A stretch of DNA of 6,235 nucleotides from Bacteroidota bacterium (GCA_023429365.1 JAEYVW010000247.1:1-6235); one strand, 5' to 3'. Positions 1 through 5,339 are shown, numbered from the stretch's first letter. The notes: generated by a model from the sequence alone, not told the origin. A program made the numbers and translations.

Positions 1-54
1 GAATATCCAGTCGCGGTTAAAACGTTTACCGGCATCAGAGAGAGTTATCTTCAT
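1..54 (-). CDS. ABC transporter ATP-binding protein, N-terminal fragment (cut by window edge)
   Basis: An open frame starts with ATG at 54-52 on the minus strand and reads 18 codons to the window edge without a stop: MKITLSDAGKRFNRDWIF. This matches the opening strand of ABC-type ATPases, where a short beta strand and a 'GKRF' segment lead to an aromatic A-loop-like position; the Walker A motif would lie outside the window. The start lies inside the 3' end of lpxA, and the two frames share 20 bases (35-54), which suggests translational coupling and one transcript. From memory, Bacteroidota often place an ABC ATPase after lpxA, which supports the call. What it transports cannot be told from 18 residues; a role in the cell envelope is only a guess from context. 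Confidence 0.66.
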   Translation of the reverse strand, partial: MKITLSDAGKRFNRDWIF

Positions 55-841
55 CGCCGTTACCTTTTGCAAAACGTTTGATGATGCCCCGGCTGCTTTC
101 ATTGATGAAAGTGACGATCTCGTCGCGTTCATCGGTTGCGGGGAATTCTTCCTCCAGGTATTCGAGAGCCTGGGAAGTATTTAGTCCTTTGTTGTAAAGG
201 ATACGGTAGATATCCAGAATATGGTTGATCTTTTCAATTGTAAACCCACGGCGTTTCAAACCCACTGAGTTCACACCAGCATAACTCAAAGGCTGGCGGG
301 CCGCTTTAATATACGGAGGTACATCTTTACCAACAAGAGATCCGCCCGAAATAAAAGCATGCGCTCCAATATGTACAAACTGGTGTACGGCACAAACACC
401 GCCAATTCCCACCCAGTCGCCCAGGACCACGTGACCCGCAAGCTGCGAATTATTGCTCAGGGTACAGTTGCTGCCGATAATACAGTCGTGTCCAATATGG
501 CTGTATGCCAGGATCCAGCAATTATCACCCACCACGGTTTTAAGGCGGTCAGAAGTACCACGGTGGATGGTGACAAACTCCCGAATGGTGCAATTGTCCC
601 CGATCTCAACTGTTGTTCGTTCTCCATCGAATTTCCGGTCCTGAGGAATGGCACCGATAACCGCGCCCGGGAAGATCCTGCAGTTTTTCCCAATGCGTGA
701 TCCTTCCATAATGGTCACGTTTGAACCTATCCAGGTTCCGTCCCCGATCTCCACGTCCTGGTGTATAACTGTAAAAGGATCAACCTTTACGTTAGTCGCC
801 AGTTTAGCATTAGGGTGAATGTATGTATGCGGGTGAATCAT
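35..841 (-). CDS. lpxA: Acyl-[ACP]--UDP-N-acetylglucosamine O-acyltransferase (LpxA)
   Basis: LpxA transfers an (R)-3-hydroxyacyl chain from acyl carrier protein to the 3-OH of UDP-GlcNAc, the first step of lipid A synthesis, in the cytoplasm as a trimer. The 268-residue protein, close to the usual length, opens with MIHPHTYIHPNAKL and carries hexapeptide repeats of a left-handed beta-helix through about residue 180. Key residues are present: Asp68 in IPQDRKFDGE, the catalytic histidine as His118 in HIGHD, His137 in LAGH, and the nucleotide-binding GLKRRGF at 194-200. The C-terminal third is helical. By alignment to the Escherichia coli enzyme from memory, the acyl-chain ruler position holds glycine (Gly166), which suggests a long (C14 or longer) hydroxyacyl chain. 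It has its own promoter and is divergent from the AraC gene; no lpxC/fabZ gene lies directly upstream. The downstream ABC frame overlaps its last codons. Confidence 0.97.
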   Translation of the reverse strand: MIHPHTYIHPNAKLATNVKVDPFTVIHQDVEIGDGTWIGSNVTIMEGSRIGKNCRIFPGAVIGAIPQDRKFDGERTTVEIGDNCTIREFVTIHRGTSDRLKTVVGDNCWILAYSHIGHDCIIGSNCTLSNNSQLAGHVVLGDWVGIGGVCAVHQFVHIGAHAFISGGSLVGKDVPPYIKAARQPLSYAGVNSVGLKRRGFTIEKINHILDIYRILYNKGLNTSQALEYLEEEFPATDERDEIVTFINESSRGIIKRFAKGNGDEDNSL

Positions 842-884
842 GCAGTTTGTCCCAAAAGTTAGTCCGATGCCGGCAGAAACCGTG

Positions 885-917
885 CAAAGGTAATCCCGTA
901 AGCTATCGGGATGACAA
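885..917 (-). promoter_or_regulatory. Bacteroidota-type promoter of lpxA
   Basis: On the minus strand TACCTTTG (892-885) matches the TAnnTTTG -7 consensus exactly. A TTG (917-915), inside a T-rich run, lies 22 bases upstream, within the 17-23 spacing known for this phylum. The expected start of transcription gives a 5' leader of about 40 bases. No Shine-Dalgarno sequence is visible before the lpxA ATG. A near-palindrome fills the spacer between the two elements. Confidence 0.62.
893..912. repeat. 20-bp near-palindrome inside the lpxA promoter spacer
   Basis: ATCCCG (893-898) and CGGGAT (907-912) are perfect inverted arms around TAAGCTAT, whose central AGCT is also self-complementary. Only two base-pair positions of the 20 break the symmetry. 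It lies exactly between the -33 and -7 elements of lpxA, so it could be an operator. It could equally be one of the common intergenic CCCGATAGCTATCGGG-like palindromes that I recall from this phylum. Confidence 0.6.
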
Positions 918-942
918 AAAAGCGCATTTTTTTAAAACATAG

Positions 943-952
943 GGGTTAACCC
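943..952. repeat. 10-bp perfect palindrome GGGTTAACCC
   Basis: A perfect dyad in the lpxA/AraC intergenic region, about 25 bases upstream of the lpxA -33 element. It could be a binding site for a dimeric regulator, but no second copy was found in the window. Confidence 0.35.
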
Positions 953-977
953 TGTTTGGCCCGTAGCCGATCATTTT

Positions 978-1049
978 GCCGGGAAGATGGTAAGGCGGGA
1001 AGGGTTGACTACCAAAATATTTCTCTTCCCGCTTTCCCGTCTTCCCGGC
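978..1049 (+). repeat. Long imperfect inverted repeat (27-bp arms, 18-base loop)
   Basis: Bases 978-1004 pair with 1023-1049. Of 27 positions, 23 are Watson-Crick, three are G-T (988/1039, 994/1033, 1003/1024), and one is a mismatch (991/1036). The arms are strongly purine/pyrimidine biased, and the right arm contains three successive CTTCCCG-like units. No run of T follows, and predicted promoters on both sides point away from it, so it is not an obvious terminator of either neighbour. A degenerate intergenic repeat or miniature element is the likeliest reading. Confidence 0.7.
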
Positions 1050-1059
1050 TATTTTCAGA

Positions 1060-1070
1060 CTGATATACTG
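1060..1070 (+). repeat. 11-bp direct repeat CTGATATACTG, copy 1
   Basis: Identical to the 11 bases at 1141-1151, 81 bp downstream. This copy lies about 40 bp upstream of the -7 element of the AraC gene, a plausible place for a regulator to bind. Confidence 0.45.
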
Positions 1071-1091
1071 CCTTTTCCGCTAATATGATGG

Positions 1092-1118
1092 TTGAATCCC
1101 TGTCAATCAGTAAATTTG
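1092..1118 (+). promoter_or_regulatory. Promoter of the AraC-family gene
   Basis: TAAATTTG (1111-1118) is an exact TAnnTTTG -7 element. TTG at 1092-1094 lies 16 bases upstream, one short of the usual 17-23. The ATG at 1128 follows only 9 bases after the element, so the message would be almost leaderless. The same close spacing is seen at the next two genes, and this is why the ATG at 1128 was preferred over the TTG at 1092. Confidence 0.55.
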
Positions 1119-1127
1119 CAGTCCCGA

Positions 1128-2069
1128 ATGTTTAATCCACCTGATATACTGACGCTTGCGTACAAACAGGCCCCGATGCAGGAGCAATTGAACCTGTTAC
1201 ACGAAAGGGAGCAGCAAATGCCCGGTTCGGTGCAATATTCCATTAAAAGGTACAGCCGTAATACCCAATGGAATATTGAGGACACAGGGATTATGGTATA
1301 TCATTACGAAAAGGATGACACCAGGGAAAATTACCTGGAGTTGAAATTCTGTGTTTCGGGTAACATGTATTGCCGGCAGAAGCAGAAGGAATGTAATATG
1401 TGCCGTTCGGGCTTGTCGATCAACTGTGCCGAGAAGGAAGAAAGCCTGGATGTGCTGGCTTTCCGGTTTACACCCGCGCTCCTATCCCAATTTATAAAAC
1501 CCAGGAATACCACCGATACGCTGAGCGAAAACATCCTTAATTTCAAAAGGGCGTCTTCATTTACAAAGATCCTTCCCCTGTGTAGTAAAACGCGTATGGT
1601 GATTGAGTCGTTATTGAATCACAACTACACCGACACCCTTGAAAATATTTATATCAACGCGCAGGTGCAAATGCTTTTGCTATACAGCATGGACTGCATG
1701 GTGGGCGATATGGAGATCAATGTGATCAATTGTAAGTTTCTCGCCAACGAGGCCGATCGCGACAAAGTCAATAAAGCCAGGGAAATTCTGATCCAGCATA
1801 TTGGTGAACCCATCACCATCAAAGAATTGAGCCGGAAAGTGGCGATGAACGAATGTTACCTAAAAAAGGGGTTTAAGGAAATGTTCGGTTCTACTATTTT
1901 CGATTTTTACCAAAGCCAGCGTATGGAGCATGCACGTTTTCTTTTATATGAAAAGGGTTTAAGTGTTACAGAAGTCTCTATGCTACTCGGCTATTCTTCT
2001 ATTTCGCATTTTTCTACCGCCTTTAAGAAGCACACGGGTTTAAAGCCATGTGAACTGTTGTTGCGATAA
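1128..2069 (+). CDS. AraC-family transcriptional regulator with N-terminal Cys cluster
   Basis: A 313-residue regulator from ATG 1128. An in-frame TTG at 1092 would add 12 residues, and an ATG at 1176 would remove 16. The last 100 or so residues form the two helix-turn-helix DNA-binding domain: NKAREILIQHI, then LKKGFKEMFGSTIFDFY, then the second helix-turn-helix at LSVTEVSMLLGYSSISHFS, ending AFKKHTGLKP. The LKKGFKEMFG form is like the PchR-type AraC regulators found beside siderophore receptors. The N-terminal part is a sensing domain. At residues 75-100 it holds five cysteines spaced C-x6-C-x6-C-x2-C-x7-C (CVSGNMYC, then CNMC, then C), which could bind a metal or sense redox state; that is inference. 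It is followed after 53 bases by the Cys-rich exported protein and the TonB receptor, its likely targets. An 11-bp direct repeat spans its promoter, consistent with autoregulation. Confidence 0.9.
   Translation: MFNPPDILTLAYKQAPMQEQLNLLHEREQQMPGSVQYSIKRYSRNTQWNIEDTGIMVYHYEKDDTRENYLELKFCVSGNMYCRQKQKECNMCRSGLSINCAEKEESLDVLAFRFTPALLSQFIKPRNTTDTLSENILNFKRASSFTKILPLCSKTRMVIESLLNHNYTDTLENIYINAQVQMLLLYSMDCMVGDMEINVINCKFLANEADRDKVNKAREILIQHIGEPITIKELSRKVAMNECYLKKGFKEMFGSTIFDFYQSQRMEHARFLLYEKGLSVTEVSMLLGYSSISHFSTAFKKHTGLKPCELLLR
1141..1151 (+). repeat. 11-bp direct repeat CTGATATACTG, copy 2
   Basis: Second identical copy, within the first codons of the AraC gene (encoding Pro-Asp-Ile-Leu). A related but gapped CTGATACTATT lies at 2080-2090, just upstream of the next gene's promoter. 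Confidence 0.45.
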
Positions 2070-2109
2070 TAATTCCTTCCTGATACTATTATTATTCCCG
2101 CTGCGTTTA

Positions 2110-2117
2110 TAGTTTTG
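2110..2117 (+). promoter_or_regulatory. -7 promoter element of the Cys-rich protein gene
   Basis: TAGTTTTG matches TAnnTTTG exactly and is followed by the ATG after 5 bases. No TTG is found at 17-23 bases upstream. A weak or missing -33 element fits a promoter that needs an activator, for which the AraC protein is the obvious candidate. Confidence 0.45.
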
Positions 2118-2122
2118 CACCG

Positions 2123-2434
2123 ATGAAAAGGCTGAGCTATATATTGTTATGCTATTTGTCGCTACTGTCGGTATTCCCCTGCTGCACCATCGACGAATGC
2201 CCTGATGATAAAGCCGTCGCAGAACAGGCTGCCAATCATGAAAGCGGCGACAAGGACTGCGGCACCTGCTCACCTTTCTTTAATTGCGAAGGCTGTGCAT
2301 CTGTTCCCGTCACTGTGGAACAGGTTTCTATACGTATAGATGCTTTACCCATTCAACAGGTTTATACTGGGTTTCTTTCTCCCTCTATTCCCGAAGTTTC
2401 TTACGGTTTCTGGCATCCGCCCAAAATAGGTTGA
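2123..2434 (+). CDS. Small exported Cys-rich protein, DUF6660-like
   Basis: A 103-residue protein of unknown function. Residues 1-19 form a hydrophobic export signal (MKRLSYILLCYLSLLSVFP) followed by Cys20-Cys21. The sequence VFPCC is not a canonical lipobox, so lipidation is uncertain. The middle is polar, with His39, Asp43 and Asp45, then a CGTCSPFFNCEGC segment at 46-58 (C-x2-C-x5-C-x2-C), like a small metal-binding knuckle. The C-terminus ends GFWHPPKIG. From memory this matches the CSPF..C..C signature and tail of the small Bacteroidota proteins labelled DUF6660, often beside TonB receptors; I could not confirm it by search. The gene sits 53 bases after the AraC gene and 37 bases before the receptor gene, so co-expression is likely. 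A periplasmic or outer-membrane metal-binding partner of the receptor is inferred, not shown. Confidence 0.82.
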   Translation: MKRLSYILLCYLSLLSVFPCCTIDECPDDKAVAEQAANHESGDKDCGTCSPFFNCEGCASVPVTVEQVSIRIDALPIQQVYTGFLSPSIPEVSYGFWHPPKIG

Positions 2435-2440
2435 TGAGTT

Positions 2441-2467
2441 TTGGAATTATTCATTGATCTAAATTTT
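2441..2467 (+). promoter_or_regulatory. Possible internal promoter of the receptor gene
   Basis: TAAATTTT (2460-2467) matches TAnnTTTG at seven of eight positions counting the free ones, and TTG at 2441-2443 lies 16 bases upstream, the same spacing as at the AraC gene. The ATG follows after 4 bases. It may give the receptor extra transcription beside read-through from the small gene. Confidence 0.32.
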
Positions 2468-2471
2468 ACAC

Positions 2472-4637
2472 ATGAAAACTATATTATGTGTGACGGCATT
2501 ATTGTTTACTGTCACAATACAAGCACAGCATTCTATTACCTTCTTGATAAAGGACTCGGAAAACAAGTCAGTATTACCCGGTGCATCGGTAAAGATGATC
2601 GCGACAAAAACTGGTGGGTTTACTGATTCCACCGGCAGGGTAAGTTTTGATAACCTGCAGGCTGGTAAATACAGGTTCAGGTTCACATTTGTTGGGTTTG
2701 AACACAAAGAAGAATTGATAACCCTTCCTTTTGAAGGCAGCCAGCCATACGAAGTGCTTCTCGAACACGATGAACATGAGGAGGAAGAGGAAGTAGTTAT
2801 TCAGTCGACACGCAGTTCCCGAACCATACAGAATATTCCCACCCGGGTGGAATTCATCGCCGGCGAAGAATTGGATGAGAAAGCCAACATGAAACCGGGC
2901 GATATCCGGATGGTGCTGACAGAAAGCACAGGCATCCAGACACAACAAACATCTGCCACATCTGCCAATGCTTCTATTCGAATCCAGGGACTGGATGGCA
3001 GGTACACGCAACTCTTAAAGGACGGAATGCCATTGTATGCCGGGTTTAGCGGAGGATTGGGTTTATTACAAACGCCACCGCTCGACCTGAAACAGATAGA
3101 AGTGATCAAGGGTTCAGCTTCCACATTATATGGTGGCGGCGCCATCGCGGGCCTGGTAAATCTCGTTTCCAAGGCGCCCACGGAAGAACGAGAGTTGAAA
3201 TTTCATTTAGATGCCACGTCGGGAGGCGGTTTGAACACCAGCGGTTTTTATGGTGAAAAGTATGGTAAAACAGGCCTGACACTGTTTGTATCGCGTAACA
3301 GTAACAAGGCATACGATCCCTCGGATATAGGTCTGACAGCGATTCCGAAGTTTGAGCGCTATACGGTCAATCCTAGGTTCTTCGTGTATTTCAACCCACA
3401 AACGCAAATGAGCCTGGGTGTTAATTTTTCAACCGAAGACCGGATGGGAGGTGATCTTGATTATATAAAAAAGAAAAAGCCAACCGGATTTTTTGAACAA
3501 AACAATAGTGACCGGATCAGTACTCAATTCAATTTTGAACACCGCTTTGGAGTATGCAGCCATATTACGGTAAAGAACAGTTTCAATCATTTCAAACGCA
3601 GGATGGTACTCCCGGGGTATGTATTTGATGGTACACAAAATGGTTCTTTTACGGAGGCCACTTACGCCTATCATGGCGAGAAGTTGGAGTGGATCACCGG
3701 GCTGAACTTATACACGGACCAGTTCAGTGAGGTGAAAACTACCACAACTACTTTGCGTAATTATAACCAGGTTACAGCTGGTGTTTTTGTACAAAATAAC
3801 TATCGGGTTAATGAAAAATTTATCCTGGAGTCCGGGATACGGGCCGATCATGTGAAAGACTATGGTTTTGCCTTTTTGCCAAGAGTATCGGCGTTGTTCA
3901 GGTTTACTAATGAACTCAGTTCACGTGTGGGCGGCGGGCTGGGGTATAAGACGCCATCCATTTTTACAGAGGAAAGTGAAAGGCTCCAGTATAAAAACGT
4001 GTTGCCCATCGATGATAATGCTGGTAAACTGGAAAGAAGTTATGGTATCAATGCAGATATCAACTATAAAACTTCGTTCGCTGACGGCGATCTGCAATTC
4101 AGCATAAATCATCTTTTCTTTTATACCCGTATTGCCGATCCGTTGTTGCTGGTACCTATTGGGAGTAATTACCAATTTAAATCAGTAGGTGGGCATATCG
4201 ACAGCAGGGGGATGGAAACAAATGTAAAGCTCGGCTATAGTGATTTCAAGTTGTTCCTGGGATATACATTTACAAAAGCATATTTGCACCAGGGTATTTT
4301 TGAAGATGAAAACTTCCTGACACCCCGGCACCGCGTCAATGCGGTACTGTTTTATGAAGTACATGAAAAATGGAAACTGGGGCTGGAGGGTTACTATTTC
4401 AGCAGGCAAAACTTAAGTGATGGAGATACAGGCAAGCCGTATTGGATCACAGGTTTTATGGCAGAAAAGCTTTGGGAAAAATTTTCTTTGTATATCAATT
4501 TTGAAAATTTCCTCGATACCCGTCAAACGCGATTTGGCAGCATTTATACCGGTACCATTGACAACCCGGTATTTAAGGATATCTATGCCCCGCTCGACGG
4601 TTTTGTCATCAACGGAGGTATAAAACTTCGTCTATGA
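2472..4637 (+). CDS. TonB-dependent outer-membrane receptor with carboxypeptidase-like N-domain
   Basis: A 721-residue receptor that moves a ligand across the outer membrane using TonB/ExbBD energy. Residues 1-18 are a signal peptide, with likely cleavage after IQA. Residues 20-97 form a CarboxypepD_reg-like beta-sandwich (DSTGRVSFDNLQAGKYRFRF). A linker with HDEHEEEEE (99-107) runs into VVIQSTRSS, the probable TonB box. The plug spans about 117-235, with IRIQGLDGRYTQLLKDGMPL and the signature IEVIKGSASTLYGGGAIAGL. The rest is the 22-strand barrel, ending NGGIKLRL rather than in the usual terminal aromatic residue. No SusD partner gene is next to it, so a glycan-type SusCD system is unlikely. 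The acidic/His linker and Cys-rich neighbours suggest a metal or metallophore. The substrate is not identified. The frame is intact over its whole length. Confidence 0.94.
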   Translation: MKTILCVTALLFTVTIQAQHSITFLIKDSENKSVLPGASVKMIATKTGGFTDSTGRVSFDNLQAGKYRFRFTFVGFEHKEELITLPFEGSQPYEVLLEHDEHEEEEEVVIQSTRSSRTIQNIPTRVEFIAGEELDEKANMKPGDIRMVLTESTGIQTQQTSATSANASIRIQGLDGRYTQLLKDGMPLYAGFSGGLGLLQTPPLDLKQIEVIKGSASTLYGGGAIAGLVNLVSKAPTEERELKFHLDATSGGGLNTSGFYGEKYGKTGLTLFVSRNSNKAYDPSDIGLTAIPKFERYTVNPRFFVYFNPQTQMSLGVNFSTEDRMGGDLDYIKKKKPTGFFEQNNSDRISTQFNFEHRFGVCSHITVKNSFNHFKRRMVLPGYVFDGTQNGSFTEATYAYHGEKLEWITGLNLYTDQFSEVKTTTTTLRNYNQVTAGVFVQNNYRVNEKFILESGIRADHVKDYGFAFLPRVSALFRFTNELSSRVGGGLGYKTPSIFTEESERLQYKNVLPIDDNAGKLERSYGINADINYKTSFADGDLQFSINHLFFYTRIADPLLLVPIGSNYQFKSVGGHIDSRGMETNVKLGYSDFKLFLGYTFTKAYLHQGIFEDENFLTPRHRVNAVLFYEVHEKWKLGLEGYYFSRQNLSDGDTGKPYWITGFMAEKLWEKFSLYINFENFLDTRQTRFGSIYTGTIDNPVFKDIYAPLDGFVINGGIKLRL

Positions 4638-4643
4638 TATAAG

Positions 4644-4666
4644 AATGTCGCAGCTTCTTGGACATT
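4644..4666 (+). terminator. Weak hairpin after the receptor gene
   Basis: AATGTC (4644-4649) and GACATT (4661-4666) can pair around an 11-base loop, seven bases after the receptor stop. There is no proper T tract after it, only a TTTT at 4677-4680 after the first repeat unit. A terminator role is therefore doubtful. Confidence 0.22.
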
Positions 4667-4672
4667 TCAATC

Positions 4673-4730
4673 CGTGTTTTCCGTGAAATCCGTGGCTCAT
4701 TCGTGAGATTCGAGTAATTCGTGGCTAATG
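4673..4730. repeat. Degenerate CGTG tandem repeat, two 29-bp units
   Basis: CGTG cores begin at 4673, 4682, 4691, 4702, 4711 (as CGAG) and 4720, with steps of 9, 9, 11, 9 and 9 bases. This makes two units of 29 bp (4673-4701 and 4702-4730), identical at 20 of 29 positions. The flanks follow an AATTCGTGGCT pattern. The array fills the convergent gap between receptor and ferritin, and its last unit covers the ferritin stop codon (4727-4725) and final His codon. I recall similar 'ATTCGTG' intergenic repeats in Bacteroidota; their role is not known to me. Confidence 0.7.
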
Positions 4731-5240
4731 CCCGCCTTTTTCGGAAGCGCCCCGGTACATCAACACATCCCTGTCAAACAGGTAAAGGCCACCTTTGTCG
4801 TCGCCGACCAGTTCCAGTTTTTCATTCAGCATGCGGGCTGTGCGTTCCTCTTCCATCTGTTCATTGACATACCATTGCAGGAAATTATGGGTAGCGTAGT
4901 CCTTTTCTGTGAGCGAAAGATGAACCAGGTCGTTGATGCTATTACTTACTTTCAATTCGTGGTTCAGGAATTCATCAAACATGAATTTGAGAGACTTGAA
5001 GGTAACGATCGGTTGCGCCAGGGCAGGTACCACGGCGTAACCGCCTCTTTCATTGATAAAGCGGATCAGCTTCAGCATATGCACCCTTTCCTCATCGGAT
5101 TGTTTGTAGAAAAATTCAGTAACGCCCTGAAGGCCTGGTTGTATCTCTGCCCAGGAAGCCATGGCCAGGTAGGCCTGAGATGATTCGGCTTCCATTTGTA
5201 CCTGGTTGTTCAGTGCATCTTGCATGGGTTTGGTGAGCAT
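4725..5240 (-). CDS. ftnA: Non-haem ferritin (FtnA-type)
   Basis: A cytoplasmic 24-mer iron store that oxidises Fe(II) and keeps the Fe(III) mineral. The 171-residue protein has the four-helix ferritin fold. Its diiron ferroxidase residues are complete by comparison with Escherichia coli FtnA: Glu17, Glu51 and His54 (in DEERVH), Glu95 (NHEL), and Gln128 and Glu131 (in FLQWYVNEQMEEE). Tyr24 is also kept. There are no haem-ligand features that would make it a bacterioferritin. The start at 5240 (MLTKPMQ) aligns with the family; a second Met at residue 6 is less likely. It lies downstream of nrdA but has its own promoter after the nrdA terminator, and converges on the TonB receptor. Its stop codon falls inside the CGTG repeat, so the last residues (SEKGGH) may have been shaped by the repeat. 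Confidence 0.96.
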   Translation of the reverse strand: MLTKPMQDALNNQVQMEAESSQAYLAMASWAEIQPGLQGVTEFFYKQSDEERVHMLKLIRFINERGGYAVVPALAQPIVTFKSLKFMFDEFLNHELKVSNSINDLVHLSLTEKDYATHNFLQWYVNEQMEEERTARMLNEKLELVGDDKGGLYLFDRDVLMYRGASEKGGH

Positions 5241-5272
5241 AGCATGAGGTTTGTTTGAATGCTAATTTAAGT

Positions 5273-5305
5273 CAAATTCAGAATCCGCGTTCTGGGTATC
5301 GCAAA
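5273..5305 (-). promoter_or_regulatory. Promoter of the ferritin gene
   Basis: On the minus strand TGAATTTG (5280-5273) is one base off TAnnTTTG, and TTTG (5305-5302) lies 21 bases upstream. This predicts a leader of roughly 25-30 bases before the ATG. A second, poorer candidate, TAAATTAG at 5269-5262, has no TTG at the right distance. Confidence 0.42.
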
Positions 5306-5317
5306 AGAAACAGGGCC

Positions 5318-5339
5318 AAAAAAAAGGGAACGGTTTCCC
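5318..5339 (-). terminator. Rho-independent terminator of nrdA
   Basis: Read on the minus strand, GGGAA (5339-5335), loop ACCG and TTCCC (5330-5326) form a short hairpin directly followed by eight T residues (5325-5318). It lies 35 bases after the nrdA stop codon and separates nrdA from the ferritin promoter. Confidence 0.75.

Noticed and set aside
893..936. Palindrome followed by A- and T-rich runs as a terminator
   Set aside because: It lies between divergent genes, where no transcript is expected to end, and it overlaps a good lpxA promoter.
1092..1127. TTG start for the AraC gene, adding 12 residues
   Set aside because: The TTG coincides with the likely -33 element and the extension contains the -7 element; the ATG at 1128 fits the spacing seen at the next genes.
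1085..1135. 16-codon ATG ATG leader frame overlapping the AraC start
   Set aside because: It starts upstream of the predicted promoter -7 element at 1111, so it would probably not be transcribed, and its peptide shows no attenuator-like codon run.
2123..2200. Clear lipoprotein signal in the Cys-rich protein
   Set aside because: The residues before the cysteine pair are V-F-P, which do not fit a lipobox; a lipid anchor stays possible but is not supported.
2574..3011. 145-codon open frame on the minus strand
   Set aside because: It is opposite the N-domain and plug of the receptor, which is clearly coding, and its composition looks random.
4673..4730. CRISPR array
   Set aside because: The units are degenerate, only 29 bp from start to start with no unique spacers, and too few.
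4728..5183. 151-codon open frame on the plus strand
   Set aside because: It lies antisense within the ferritin gene, whose own frame has full family conservation; the antisense protein shows no recognisable domain.
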